Positions 1 to 13,080 of a DNA stretch of 64,000 nucleotides are shown here, piece by piece. The stretch is from Clavelina lepadiformis. Lineage: Eukaryota > Chordata > Ascidiacea > Aplousobranchia > Clavelinidae. The translations under genes and the position numbers were made by a program. Below the pieces are notes generated by a model. The model had not been told where the DNA came from. It did not search any database and saw only the letters and a list, made by a program, of their open reading frames with translations. The stretch spans positions 20,591,501 to 20,655,500 of the forward strand of contig NC_135245.1 in assembly GCF_947623445.1 (NCBI RefSeq), given 5' to 3'. The first letter of the stretch is position 1. Every line of letters starts with the position of its first letter.

Positions 1-1994
1 AAGTAGTCACTGTGGTCTCGTGGACTTTATTAAAGTTAAGTTGTTGCTGAGGACATACGGAATGAATGACTATCCAATAACCAATTTATACGTTTTCTCT
101 ACAAAAATCTTACTAAACCAGTTATTGGTAAAACAAAGCATGAGTAGAGGTGTAGTGGGGGTATAAGCCCAATAACATTTTTGTCTTTGCTACAAGAACA
201 AATGATGTATAATTCGTTGCTGAAGTACCAACAGTATTCATTAAATCGTTTTGAAAGCAATTGCTTGTATGGCAATGTTAACGTGGTAACATTTAACAGT
301 TATCGTCTTGTCAAATTCCACCATACTGCATTTGAAGACTATCAAAATCGCGTATGATTAATTTTATTACCTTTGTTTTGTTTATCGATTCATCTTGGGT
401 TCCGTTATACACTCCTACACCTCCGTTATCAGTGTCCTCAGTGTTATCAGTGTCCTCAGTGGGTAGATAAGAACAAAATGCAAATGAGACCTAACAGCTT
501 CATGGTGATCATGAGTTGGACGCATGGCAAAGGCGTGATTTGCATGAACTTAAGCAATTTTTAAATTTTTTGGGGTATCCAAGTAAACGTGTGAACGCAA
601 CGAACGGTGTTTGAACGCAATACATCAGAATATATTTTGGGTGCCCAACCTTTTGTGTCCCAAGATCTACTCTTTAAGCAGCCAACCTCCCGGAATCTAC
701 CAATCTAGTGTCAACATCACAAATTCATGTGCATCATTCTCGGTGTTTCTTCACAATCTCAAATGTTTTCAAATTCCCCATTTCAAAACATACATTTCAT
801 TGTGATGTCAAAATGAAATTTACCAAGCAAAATAAACTCGGACGTAAAACTTAAACGAGCAAAGATCTGCTCGATCCCCTACACTAAAGAAAAGTTTAAA
901 TTTTTTTACAAAACAAAAACACATTTAACGTATTTAAACATGTAATCACAGCTAAATTGCTTTATTTGGTAAAAACAAGCAAAAGCACTAAAACTGAACT
1001 TCCTCCCCATCTCCTTTTTTGGAAATTTTCTTTTTTTTTTTTTGATTTTTTTCTAAACTTAAATTTCTTGCTTGCTGAAAGCAGACATCACATCACAAAC
1101 ATATACCTATAGAGAAAAGTTCCTTCATAAGCAGAGCTGAGGCTGGTTATTTGTAAGCGATAGCTATCAATCACGAGCATCTTTTGATAATTGAATTTTA
1201 TGTAAAATAAATCAAGATTTGCGTTGAGCAACCGATAGATCATTCCATCAACTACTTTTCTATTGAACATGGCATATAATAAAGAGTTGTGTTGATCACA
1301 GACTGCACTCAATCAAACTTGAGCATCGTTTCTTGTTACGAAAATAACACATCTTAAAGAAGTAAAGGAAGAGCAACATGCACAGTCTAAACAACTTAAA
1401 ACAGCAACATTGCTGAAAGAACAACTGGCTACAAAACAGTTAGAAGTATTGTTTATTTACTATGATGACTAGCATGATGTTGAAACTAATGCAACAAGTT
1501 CTTAAACTGCTTTGAAGTTGGAAAAACCACTTCATGAATATTGCTTAAACCTTGAAAGATGCTTGAAAAGTTATCAATTTTATTGCTCCAAACATTTGGT
1601 TGATTTGAATCAACTAATATACTATTTATAGATCACAGTAATGCACAAAAAGTGGTATAAAGCTGCTTATTCAAAGTTTATTCGATTACTCGGTAGAAGT
1701 AATCTCCTTAACTTACAAAACAAAACATATAAAAAACATTATTTTTTTGTAAAGACCTCGCAGTCCACTGGTTGAAAACTTCTGATTTAAATGTAACATT
1801 TATTTTCTGCACTTGTTCTACTGATAAAAAAATTGTGTCAAAGTAATCTAAGTTCATTTCTTTCAACAGTACATAGAAATATGAAAAACAAAGATATAAG
1901 TTATTATCTGCAATTTGTAAAAACCAAACAATATTTCATGACACTTTAATACTGATATTAATCAAAATAATACGAAGAAAAACAGGTCTCTTAC
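1..1994. other. No gene recognised; possible 3' intron or flank of the astacin gene
   Basis: I see no convincing exon here on either strand. The final astacin exon (the usual C-terminal LY-x-C end of the catalytic domain) should lie downstream of the exon at 1995-2135 on the minus strand. I could not identify it, so it is either here and diverged or beyond the window. An 18-base unit occurs twice in tandem at 426-461. Confidence 0.5.
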
Positions 1995-4900
1995 CGTCTA
2001 ACAGTGTCATTGTAGGGAGACCTTTTTTTACTCTAAAGAAATAAAATCCATAATGCAGGATTGATTTATAATCATATGGAGAACCCAAGTCAATCACTTC
2101 TTTAGGGTCACGCTTTTCATAGTTATCTTCGAAACCTTTAAAGATTGCAACAACAACCAATTCTTAAATCAAACAATAGTTGCCGGTAAATATAATAAGG
2201 AAAATATCTTTTATGATAAGGCCAGTTTATCACCTAAATTGTGTCGCAAATTTGGCCTCCTATTATGATGATGAGGGTGATCATTATGACGTCACAATGT
2301 AAAAATAACATGCTTGATGACCGGCATTTAAATTAGAGTAGCTTTGGTAGATGTGATATAGTTTAACTACCGCATTTCAAATGGAATACGTCTCCAAATT
2401 GTAATGATTATGACCTGGTTTGGAAAAGATTTTTTGAAACTAGACTTTACGGGTAAAAAAATTACTCATGCGCTCAGTCAAGCATAAAATAAAACGATCC
2501 TAACTTTCCCTATAGCTTATACCTTGCACAATTATATTTTTCAAACAACATGCTCACAAGAAAGAATATTCAAAATATTTAACAGACTTTTGGTCAGAGT
2601 AAAGAACTTATAATAGACTGATAATAGTCAAACACAGCAGGTTACTTGTTGTTCTAGTTGTTGATGGTGATAGTTAATCGATAAATATGCGATTTTTGCC
2701 ACTTATTTATGGCAATAATTGTTTAACCATTACATATTAATACAAATCCTTCCTCCAGTATATTTAACGGCAACTACTCTTTGATTTAAGATCATCTTGG
2801 TTTTGGACTTGCCCCTTACTTTAACCATATTATAAATATGTATGATATGTCTTTTACCAATAAAACAGTACGATGCAATTTCTGTAATTTAAATAGAATA
2901 ATTTTATACAAGTTTTAAAATCTAGCAACAAGCACAAAAATGAGGTGATTGATTTACAATTTTGTGTGGTTCATGTTCACATTGTTGTAAACATGAGTCG
3001 TTAACATAATATGTTGCACTTCAGGAATAAATGTTATTACGTCAAACTTCAACACAAGCTCTTGCTGGCATAAGCCTGCTTTATCAGGTGTAATAAGATA
3101 TTGAAGTCATATTCTTTTGAGTTGGTGTCATCAGTTGGTAAATCTATGTGGTTCATTATTGCTGGTATATGATCCAATTTTTTATTCACAATGTTTGGCT
3201 AAGAAAAGATAAATGTTGTGGAAAAGGCCATGGTTTGAAAACCTTTGGCTTTCCAATTCCCACACCTTATGTTTATCTAAGCAGTGGCTTTTGCATATCT
3301 GTGTTTTATACTTTGTGCTTTTTAGACATCTGCTGCCAGCAAGTACAGTAATTCTAGAACAAGAAACAATCGTTTTGAAAAAGGCACAAATGAAATATGG
3401 CTTATGTGCATGGTTTATTGAATTATTAAATCGTATTATCAATTTTGTTTCTCTTGATACCAATGATTGTTAGCATAAATTTCAAGTGGGAGACGAATAT
3501 TGAATGCGATGTGTATGTTGTGTTTATGTTTTTCTTGGCTAAAAGTACGGCAATAAAAATGCAAAGTGTGATTAAATCGAAATAAGAAATAACATTTATA
3601 TGCCTTTGAATCATTTCGTTGCAATTCTAAGAATGCGTAATGTCAAACTCAGTTATTCCTATTGCTAGTCAAAATGCTATTTTGAGATCAACACCAAAGT
3701 ACATGAGCCCGGCCGCTGATATAAAAGGAAGATTTTTGTTGTGTGACTGGCCTGTAAATCCCATTTACATTGATAATAACGCGGCTTGAGCTGGCATTTA
3801 TAATCAACTCACCTTCCATAATATTGTCAAATTTAACTATGACGTGATCGTCACGGTCTGGTCTTGATTGCTCGTGGAAGAAACCCAACATGTGTAATAC
3901 TTCATGGAAGACATTTTTCCATTTTCTGCAGAACCAAGGCATCCCTATCAGCTGAGGCTTTTCAGGATCATCATACGACTTCCCAATGTCAGACCTATAA
4001 GTCATTCAAGATGATGCTTCTAACAGTTACAGTTGAAAATAGTAACAAAACTATGATTTTTTTCGTTAAAAATATGAATTGCCCAATTAATTGTTTCAAC
4101 ACAATGCTTTGCTCAATGACGTTGTAAGTCTGGTTGTGAACATTTATTAGGGGCAGTAAATTATTTGTGGCTGAAAATTTGGTCACTTTTGTGCTGTTTC
4201 ATGGCACCACTTTGCACCAGGTTGTTAAGGCTTGGATAAAATTTAAAAATCCCAGGATCAGGATTTTCTGAGTTTTTTTTTACGTAATCAACAATCTCCA
4301 ACCATCAGATCAATTTCTAAAATCGTCTGCAAAGATTCAAACGACATGATTTCAAAATTGTCTTCAATGCCATCATATGTGAGCATGACTTGTAGCATCC
4401 AGCTGTATTGACACCGATAAAGTCTTGGAACATCTAACGAGAGTTTTACTTAAGATACTCGGTCAAAGATAAGTACAAAGCTAGAAAGTGCCAGTTTGAT
4501 AGAGTTAGGCCTAACATGTAGTACAGCCCACCCTGCTTCATTACTACAAGCTTGATCTACGTATAAGCAATAAAAGTTCATTTAAAAACAATTTTCGGCT
4601 CTTATCTGTTCATTCTATATAGGCTATTATCTATGAATTACTGACAGTTTAACAAAATTAATTATGCAAAAATTCATTGCCGTCAAGTTAAGAGGTACTT
4701 TCCATTAAAAATTCTATGATACAGAAATAGCAAAAAGCGTTAAAATCACGAGATCACGAGATTTCCTGGGGTCCAACCCTCCTTGCTGACCATGCTGATT
4801 GTTTAAATTCAAAGAATTTGTAACTCAACGCCAATTGATTAACTATTACATCTCGGCGCTTCAACGTGCAATAGTAACTGCTGCAGGCAAAAATGTTAAC

Positions 4901-7900
4901 AAAAAAAAATTTGATGCTTTAACAAAAGGGTTTATGAAGATATCTTAAAAATCATCTGAAATAAAGTCACAAGTAACTAAGCGTTGCACAGAAAAACAGG
5001 ATTCTACGTCGTTAAACCAGTTAAAACTAAACCTAGTTTGCTTGCGTCAAAATTTGCGTTTTGTCTCAACAATATGTTTAATCAAAAATAAGTTACTTGT
5101 TATGTATAGTACATATTACATAACAACAATACAATATATACTGTATTATACATATACAATGAGAAGTCGTTAACCCGAAGAACCGGAATCCCCGTTATCC
5201 GACACAAAACTGCTGGAAACGGATTTCTTCCTATGAATTTTACCCCTTTAATCTGGAATTTAATCCCATTTAACCTACTGTCCCGACTCCGACATAAACT
5301 TTTTGGAAAAAATGTGCAAATAAATAGCAATAAAATCCGATAAACCGGATTATTAAGAGTGAAGCGAAAATGATTCACGATTGTCCTAGATACAGTAGTT
5401 AGTTGACGAAAACAATGGCCGGTTATCTATGCATAATAATGTTGCAGTTTCACTCTTTAAACTCCTACACATACTTTGAATTGGAGTAAGGGCATACTGC
5501 TTTTTGAACACCGTGCTACATTTGCAACATTGATTGGTTTTTTGCTTTCCGATAATCCTGATACCTCGCTAAACCGACATTTTATGACGAAACAAAATGG
5601 TCTGTATTAACGAGGTCTGACTGCATTAATATATAATAAGTTACACATTGATTAAATCATCATGCTGTTAGTCATTTTGTTGTTTGAAGCTTGCGTACCA
5701 CCTTTTGGGAGCTGTATAATTTCACAAACTGTTTAATGGTGAAACCTATTGTTTGCATTTTAGATACATGAAGACTTTTAACTTAAAATTTAACTACCTT
5801 AAACAAAAATATATGAACACTGATCTCAGCTGGTTCAATAAAAAGTGTGTTAGTTAGCACATACCAACATCCACCATCTGAAATATATTTAACATGGAAA
5901 GAATTTGATGATGGTACATAAGGTTTAAATTTGAAGCAGGATTTTTCTTCAAACATTTTATGTGCTTTTTTTATCTCCTTCATTCCAACTGCATCTGTAC
6001 CTAAAACATCACCAACCCAGAACTTTAGGACCAGAGTGGCAAAAAAGTTTGCAACAATGAGGGAAACTTACTTGCATTGTCATCTGCTGTGAAGTAAATT
6101 ACATATTTTCCATTTTCAACTTCATCGTCCCAAAGAAAGTTTTTTACCGTTTTGGTGGTAGTTTGTTTTATTGCTGACCCAACAAGGAGTGAGAAATCTT
6201 CATTCTCTTTATGATAACCATAAGCCTGAACAGAAGCACAATGTGGTATTAAAATATTTAAAATGACAGAAATCTTCACAGGTCATGGATCAGCCTCTTT
6301 CTTACAATGGAATACCAAGCTGTTCCATACATCTAACAGTTTTTGTTGAAGTTCAACAATCATGTTTGTCAAGAATCAGCAAAGGAACCGTCTGCAACTG
6401 TAAGATGATTTATGGGTGGCTTTGAGCAAAACTCAACAATGAACAACAAAAAAATGAATCCTCAAAACTTTCACTAAATTAAACCTTGAAACTACACTTA
6501 GAATTTACTAACACTTCAATTGCTTGTTGAATGTAGTTGCTAAGAAATAGACGCAATTATGGCTTTCTCAATAACTGTGTTTTGTAAGCCTGTATTACAG
6601 TGCAACTACCAACAATCACCCATTTTTGTTAGACAGTTTTTAATGGTCGTGTACCATAAGGTTGTCACCCCCGTCTTAATAAGTCCAAAGAAAGTTTTCG
6701 GTGCCCTTCACCAAACCAACAATGAAACATGCCAATAAACAAACAAAAACACACATGTGTGTCATAAGTTAACAAAAATTGGTCACATTTTTGGACTGCA
6801 GTGCAGTGTTCCTCACAGCTAGTACAGATATCGAACCCTGAAGATGCCCAACGATGCCTTTGTCAAACCTTGCCGGTTAAATTCAAATAAAAAATGGGAT
6901 GTAGTTATGTTTTAACACTATAACGGCCAATATGGTCATTTTGAAATTTTAAGGCGCAGAATATCTTGAGTTTTCCGAAGTAATAAGCAGGAATTCTTAT
7001 GCTGAGCCGAAGACTGCGTTTAGAAATATTTTAGAAGGTGGTTTACCTCCAAAGGCCGTTAACGGTCAATATGACCGCTATACTAAAACTATCGATTCTA
7101 AACATTTTGTTATCTTCAGACATTGTCTTTCTATTTTCTGATGAATTGATTTGATTTGTGATGTCATAGAGTCATTTACCGAGAAGAAATGAACACCTCA
7201 GGAAGCAGTTATAATAAGTTTTCCCAATTATCCCTTAGCATTGGAAAGAGACCGACTTCAGATAATGGAAGAATTTGTGAAAGGACGAGGTTTCAAGATG
7301 AGGTTTCATATTCAAGCTTGCCACAGAACTACGTGAAGATTATATCCTTGAAAGATCATATCCTTGAAAGATCATATCCTTGAAAGATCATATCCTTGAA
7401 AGATCATATCCTTGAAAGAACATATCCTTGAAAGATCATATCCTTGAAAGATCAAGCAGAAATGTTACAATTGCTGAACCTCACTCGCTATCGAACAGGC
7501 TCATTTTGGGCTTGTTAAGCGGATGGACTTGCAAAACGAGATGTGTGTTTTCGTCAAGCTAGAGCCTATAAATGACTGTACACAATACCCACGCAACAGA
7601 CCAGTTTGTTGTCGCATGTCGCATGTCGCATGTCGCACAACTTAATTAGCAATTTTGGCTGCACACTTCGCTAAGATTTCACGTTACTGTAGTTCTTAAA
7701 ATTCTGATTCACACATCGCTACAGTTATAGTACATCAAACTATGATTACATGTACAAATAACGACCAACAATCACGTTTGTGACCCAACAGCTGCTTGGG
7801 ATACTGTAGATAGTTTGCCGACCAGATTGAGGACTTATTAAACAGACTTTTAGGCTTATAAATTGGGGCATTTTACTACAGAAACAAATGGAGTAAATCG

Positions 7901-10900
7901 GGACCGTGCTAAATTGGGCTTAACAGGTGGCTGGGCTTACAAAGCGGCGACTACTGTACTTACAACCCTTTACCAAGTTAAATTAACCTGAAAAATAACA
8001 ACAACACCATTTAAAAGTAGAAGCTAAAGTATAGGATTTGTGGTTTACCTGCATGAATTTTGGCAGTTCATTCTCGCTGATATGGATGTCGCCTTCAAAT
8101 GTTTTGGTGTCCCCTGCACACAAACAGCTCACTGGGCATCTATTGCTGTCTTTTTCATAACCAAAAGGGCAGGGCGAGGAGCACAGTGACATATCAAATT
8201 CACAATCCACTTCTACGAAACAAATATTATTGTATTATTGCAGCTAAGACAGGGTTCTTTAACTTTTTGGGACATGCCCCTTTGACGGTACCTAAGCAAT
8301 CCCACCCCCCACATCATCGCAAAATAAAAGAGTATTAAAGAAAACAAAAATTTAATTGCAATTAAATTTCATTAATGGGAAGGATGAAGTTGTTTTTGGA
8401 AAACCAAACGTTTAATTCGAGGCTTTGTAGAAGATAATGCATATCTTAGGTCGGCTTCACAGTCAAGTTTGTTCCTAGGTTTTGTCTTTATATTGACGAG
8501 TGTAGAAAAAGCCACTTTCACACAGGAATGTGGATGAAAATGGAAGAAGTGTACGTATAGCCACACTACCCACACTCTTATATATGTGCCAATGTTTCGC
8601 CCAGAAATTAGTTAGTGGCATTGCCTCAAAGTCATCTTTTGTAGTGGAACTGCACTTCATTTCCAAGAATTCCTCCTGCAAATCGTCCGAAAGAATGTCC
8701 TCGTTAAGCCGAAAGGGATTCCTTGTCATTTTCCATTCTGGAAGTTCAGTGTCACCCAAGTCTGGGAAATAGCGTTGGAATTCCTGTTTTAAAAGTCGAA
8801 GGTGGGTTTCAACTTCAGTCTTAAGCTTGCCCTCCAGTTCAATTCCTTTATTCTTGAGTGCAGTATCTAAGTTGGGAAATGAAGCTGCGTTTCTTTTTTA
8901 AACTCGGCGATGCTACAGGACCAGTTTCACCACGAAAGCAAGAACGGCATCGTAGACACTGATACGGTTAGCATTCTTACTTTGTAAGAGCAGATTTAAG
9001 CTATCAAGGGCCTGGAAAATGTCTGCGAGGTATGCCAACGCCAACTGAAATCCCTCTGATGAAAATGGCAGAAGGAGATCCTGTTTCCCATTAGCTTCAA
9101 GAAATAGCTGTAGTTCATCTCTCATTTCATACACACACGTAGAATGATGACAGAATGTAATGAGATCTGCCAACTGCTGTACTTCAGCGTGATAATAGGT
9201 GTATATACCAGAATATATTCTGGCTACAGCAGCATTGTCGGCTTCTATATATGAACAAACTCAAAAATAACAAATGAAGCGAAGAAGCTAAAAATCTTAA
9301 AACTATTAAGATCTGATACTACTAACATCAGGGCTTTGGAGCAGGCGTAAATGTTAAATTGCTTCAGCTCCGTAGCTCTCTTTTATCATAAATTAGCTCC
9401 AGCTCCAGAGTTCATTATGTCAAAAACTGAGGTTTATGGATGAACGCTCAATTTGGAATATCTAGCTCAATGGGTCGGTCAGTAGTCAGTGCCATCAGTT
9501 GCAGCTATGAACATGTGATTGCTCAGCTGTCAAATCTCCATCAATTCTTAATTTTGGAAGGGTTGCTGTTAAATTATGTGAATTCAGCCAATAGTAGTAG
9601 GTTAGTAGCATGGCATCTTATGAAATACATCAGTATTTATATATCGGAAATATATCGGTATACACCTCCGTTGAAAATGCACGGCTCCAGGAACAAAGAC
9701 CTGACTAAAACACAAAGTTTGAACAAAATTTCAACCTGCAATTGGCAAGTAATGACTATAATTAATACAAGTACAGAGTAAACAAATCAGTAAAAACAGC
9801 AAAAGCTCAGAACAAACGAAAAAGCTGAGACTGTGCAGGGCTGCAAGCTTAGCCTAAAAAACTTCACCACAAGGTCTGATTTGTCATTAACTAAAAATCC
9901 CTTGCTTTCAAATTTTAAAAACCTTGTTTTCCACTGCAAAAATGTGGCAAAAGCACAATTTTTGGGTTCAGGGAAACACAAATCGGAAATATTAACTTCA
10001 TCAAGATCATCGAAAAATTGTTGCTCCAGGTTCCAGCTTAGAACGGGGCTGCAGGTGTTTAAACTGGCTGTTTGGAGATCGAAACAGGCACTAAAAAGCT
10101 CTACTGTAGTTTCTAATGCAACATATGCGTACACCAACAGCAACACGACCAACAACTTTTTCCATGATGAAGCTGATATTGAGGTAAATAAAGCTCAGGT
10201 ATGTGTCAAGATTGGTCACAATGTTGATCAACAAACCAACAACTTGGCATGTTGCTGCTTCACTCAAGAATAAAACCTTAGGAATGTCAGCAATTAAAGG
10301 GTTATTAGTGAGCCTGTAAATCAGGGGTCGGCAACCTTTTGCTAGTCACGGGCCAAATGTCGAGTATACAACTCTTCAGCGGGCCGGAATTTTTACTAAT
10401 ACTATAATTCAGACTCAGTTCAGTATAATACGCTACATTACTGCAAACTCAATCATACCAATCACAAAGAGAGCAAAATATATATATTCACACTTCAACA
10501 ACACAGCAATAATGTGACACTTGAAGCTGCTTGCTTTGTGAAAGTTTTTCAACATCTGGTGACAAGTCAGATGAAGCAAGAAACAGAACACTTTCTAAAT
10601 GGGCGTCGGAAATGCGTGATCCTAGCTTGCTCTTCATGAAATTCATTGATGAAAACATTTGCTCACATGTGTACGTGCAACCAAACATCGATGCCATGTT
10701 TTTGCATTGTTGGTCAAGCTGGTACTTTTTGTAAAAGTCAAGCAGCGATATGCCCTTTGTATGAAATTCTGCCTTCAATTCGTCACTCTTTGTATCTATA
10801 ACGACTAGTCTAGTCTACAAACGATCTCGTACTTAGTACGATATACTAGTCTACCGCCTTCGCACCAGTTTTATGGCGTAACAACACTAATACGACGTAC

Positions 10901-13080
10901 TTATGGCGTAACAATACCACAGTTTTTTCAAACAGTGCTAACACTGCAGTATGAAAATCAATAAGAAACGGCGGGCCATATTCTTGTGATAACTAATTAA
11001 TATGTATCGGGCTGGACAATTGCGCTTGGTGGGCCGTAGGTTGCCGACCCTTGCTGTAAATCAACGATTGTACAGATACAGAGTGTAATGAAAGTGACAC
11101 CCTTGCAAACCTAGGTGAGCGCATTCTTGTGTTTCAGCCAGGGCTTTAGTTGGCAGCTACCTGGGTATGTTTACGCCCACTTTTTACAACAAGTTTTAAA
11201 ATTATGGAAGACGTTTATCGAAGCAGTCTGTGTAAAAGGATCAGGCCAATGATGAAGCTGATTGGATTGTTGGTAAACACACAGCAGACGTGGAAGATAC
11301 CTTGTAGTAAAGTAGATTCAATGCAGGAAACAAAATGTTTGAGAAGCAATGCTGCAAGAGTTCTTCCAGGTGTATGTTTTGGTCAGCAATAAATCATGAA
11401 AGTTTGATGTTGTCACAGTGAAAATTTCACAAAAAATTAGCTTTTAAAAAACGACCATTAAATTTTATTTTATAATCTATTCACTTTGTTTAAAAGAGTT
11501 TTTTTTACGTTTAGGAAAATTACTGCACATAGCATTACGCATGCCTCCTGCTAAAAAGTGAGAAAAACAGATAAACTGTGGGGTATTACAGCGATCATAG
11601 CCACATAGATATGACTCAAACAGAAAAACAATAAAGAAATTATGAGAAGATTGTATTCTTTATAACTGAGCCATTCTCAAATGAAACAAGTATCTGCCCA
11701 ATTGCTGCGGGAGACAAGACAACCTTAGAATAAATAAATAGCTTTAACAGCTCACCTGGACATGTCATCCGTTCCCAGCTATCTTCATAGCTGCTTCTGA
11801 CAATCTGGCATGGATCCGACGGCCCTGTTTAAGTGATCAACTTCATTTTACAGTAAATAGAACATGTAAATTTATGAACATTTAAAATTAAAAGCAAATG
11901 TATCATAAAATCATTTAAAATAAAACTGTTATCTACCAAGCAATAAAAAACACTCTCCCATTGTAGTTATTGAGTCTGAATCATTTCAATTGTTATTCGG
12001 TCGAGTGCTCAGTATATATCGTTATAATGACATCACCTAATTATATTGCGTATACACAGTGGGATTGCATGATGTCAATAATTAGTAAATCCACATCAAA
12101 TGCTCGTGAAAATATCATACAATGCAGGCAAAAAACACCTGGCAAAACTAGTTAATGCTACAGTTGCGTCACTTTGTTCGATATAACACTTATCCTGGCT
12201 TAATAAAAGGTACAACTGTATATTGCAGATATGTGCACTGGACCATGTCCAAGAATGCCAGTACTTGGGTAAGTACTCGTCCCATCCCAAGTTTGATCAA
12301 ATGAAGCACAGATTGCTGTTCAGTGTAGTAACCACTCGAGTCAATGACTCGACTTGTGTCGACTCACATTTTTAAAGTACTAGTTGTTAATTTATTAGCC
12401 AACTTAATTACAGACATTTGATTTCGTTACGAACAATCGGTTAAACGTACAGCCAATGGCATGACTTGATTTGACGACTTGCATTATACTTTAACTTGAC
12501 TTCATCCAATTAGTAATTTGACTCGAATTGACTTAAGTTAATTTCCAAAATAACTTGACTTGACTCGAGTCTTCAAAAAATGACTTGGTTACTATATTCT
12601 ACTGTTGCTGTTTGATATCTGCATTGTTATTGAATTGAGGGTTAAAAAAATTGACTAAATTTAATCTAGAATGCATTGGAACCTCACATTTGAAATATTA
12701 AGGTATCATGAATTTCCATGCAGAAAACAGCTTTAAAAGAATTTTTAATGTAATTAGCAGTTGCTGCTGATGCTACAAAATGTATGCAGACTGGCAGCCA
12801 AAGCTAAGGCAATGCTATTCAAGCTACCTGTAAGTGTAGCAGCCAAAGTGGAAGCAATACCAGCAACGACCAAGAAAACAGCTCCAATTTTTAGATATGT
12901 GCCATTTAGGTTTTCCACATCCTTTTTCTTTACACTTGACAATGGTTTTTTTTGTATTGTTGCTAGAAATTAATAAAAACCTCAGAGGTTAGCAAATTTA
13001 TGAACAATAAATAAAACCCAAGCAAAGATCGTACCATTGGTCTTTCCTCCAGAAGGTGAGATAGCTGAAAAGCCTTCCAT
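1995..13080 (-). CDS. Astacin (M12A) zinc metalloprotease with antistasin-like domain and probable type II membrane anchor, 3' partial
   Basis: Exons in reading order: 13035-13080, 12828-12962, 11756-11824, 8049-8212, 6072-6225, 5865-6000, 3813-3994, 1995-2135. All junctions are GT/AG and the phases agree (about 342 codons). The last exon(s) are missing. Domains in order: a lysine-rich cytosolic start, a hydrophobic stretch (IGAVFLVVAGIASTLAATL) that would act as signal anchor, an antistasin-like Cys cluster (CPFGYEKDSNRCPVSCLC), and a pro-segment with FEGD, the aspartate-switch motif of astacins. The catalytic domain has GCW-SDIG, the zinc motif HEVLHMLGFFHE followed by QSRPDRDDHV, and YDYKSILHYG. 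Known of the family: secreted or membrane proteases that cut matrix proteins and growth-factor regulators. Odd: the Met-turn reads SILHY, with Leu in place of Met. The link of the first two exons to the rest is inferred only from matching phase 1 and a CAG/GT donor; otherwise that ORF would read on to a stop at 12754 as an 84-residue membrane protein. The catalytic exons are secure. Confidence 0.8.
6915..7084. repeat. Imperfect inverted repeat pair, possible small MITE
   Basis: A segment near 6917-6942 (CACTATAACGGCCAATATGG) is matched imperfectly by the reverse complement of about 7055-7083 (CGGTCATATTGACC core). TTAA precedes the left end, while the right flank reads TAAA, so a decayed piggyBac-like MITE is possible. 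It lies in an astacin intron and has no coding content. Confidence 0.3.
7343..7454. repeat. 16-bp minisatellite, seven copies
   Basis: The unit TATCCTTGAAAGATCA is repeated seven times without gaps. Only copy five differs (AACA instead of ATCA at its end). It lies in an astacin intron. Near identity of copies suggests recent expansion by slippage or unequal exchange. Confidence 0.95.
7611..7637. repeat. GTCGCAT heptamer tandem repeat
   Basis: Nearly four head-to-tail copies of GTCGCAT. A short intronic microsatellite with no other evident role. Confidence 0.9.
8250..9250 (-). mobile_element. Decayed hAT transposon with SCAND3/ZBED5-like transposase remnants
   Basis: Minus-strand fragments in three frames together resemble the C-terminal half of the hAT transposases related to ZBED5, SCAND3 and FAM200. 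At 8913-9173 there is LADLITFCHHSTCVYEMRDE and a run through YLADIFQALDSLN. At about 8475-8870 there is EFQRYFPDLGD and NPFRLN, then FWAKHWHIYKSVGSVAIRTL and TFLCESGF (the hAT dimerisation region). At 8380-8515 there is LVNIKTKPRNKLDCEADLRY. At least two frameshifts and several stops interrupt it. A hAT-like terminus (CAGGGTTCTTTAACTTTTTG) starts at 8250, on the transposase C-terminal side. I found no matching terminus on the other side, so it is probably truncated near 9250. It sits in an intron of the astacin gene. Confidence 0.75.
9251..10313. other. Intronic DNA with unassigned open frames
   Basis: Overlapping open frames of 146 codons (9833-10273, plus) and 122 codons (9787-10155, minus) occur here. 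I recognise no domain in either and see no signal peptide, exon borders or repeats that favour one strand. The stretch lies between two hAT relics in an astacin intron and may be older transposon sequence. Confidence 0.4.
10314..11061. mobile_element. hAT element with 8-bp target duplication and transposase C-terminal remnant
   Basis: The element spans 10322-11053 and is flanked by the direct repeat CTGTAAAT at 10314-10321 and 11054-11061. Its termini CAGGGGTCGGCAACC and GGTTGCCGACCCTTG are inverted repeats with one mismatch. An 8-bp duplication and CAGGGGT ends are typical of hAT. Inside, minus strand 10488-10778 keeps a transposase tail (FGCTYTCEQMFSSMNFMKSK, SRISDAHLESVLFLASSDL) like that of GTF2IRD2/ZBED-type hAT transposases. 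It is therefore an internally deleted derivative (732 bp), not able to move by itself. Confidence 0.9.
12326..12594. repeat. MITE-like repeat rich in GACTCGAGTC
   Basis: The ends TAGTAACCACTCGAGTCA and TGACTTGGTTACTA are inverted, and the inside holds many variants of GACTCGA / TTGACTTGA. Related sequence occurs at 50909-51015 and 51190-51230. No coding content. Superfamily not assigned. Confidence 0.6.

Noticed and set aside
7343-7454. CRISPR-like direct repeats
   Set aside because: The seven 16-base units are contiguous with no spacers; it is a minisatellite in a eukaryotic intron.
9787-10273. Overlapping open frames of 146 (plus) and 122 (minus) codons as a gene
   Set aside because: No known domain, signal peptide or splice partners, and both strands are open over the same DNA, next to hAT relics in an intron.
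12754-13080. Separate 84-residue two-exon membrane protein
   Set aside because: It would end by reading through a good CAG/GTAGCT donor whose phase fits the next astacin exon; kept only as the alternative model for the astacin 5' end.
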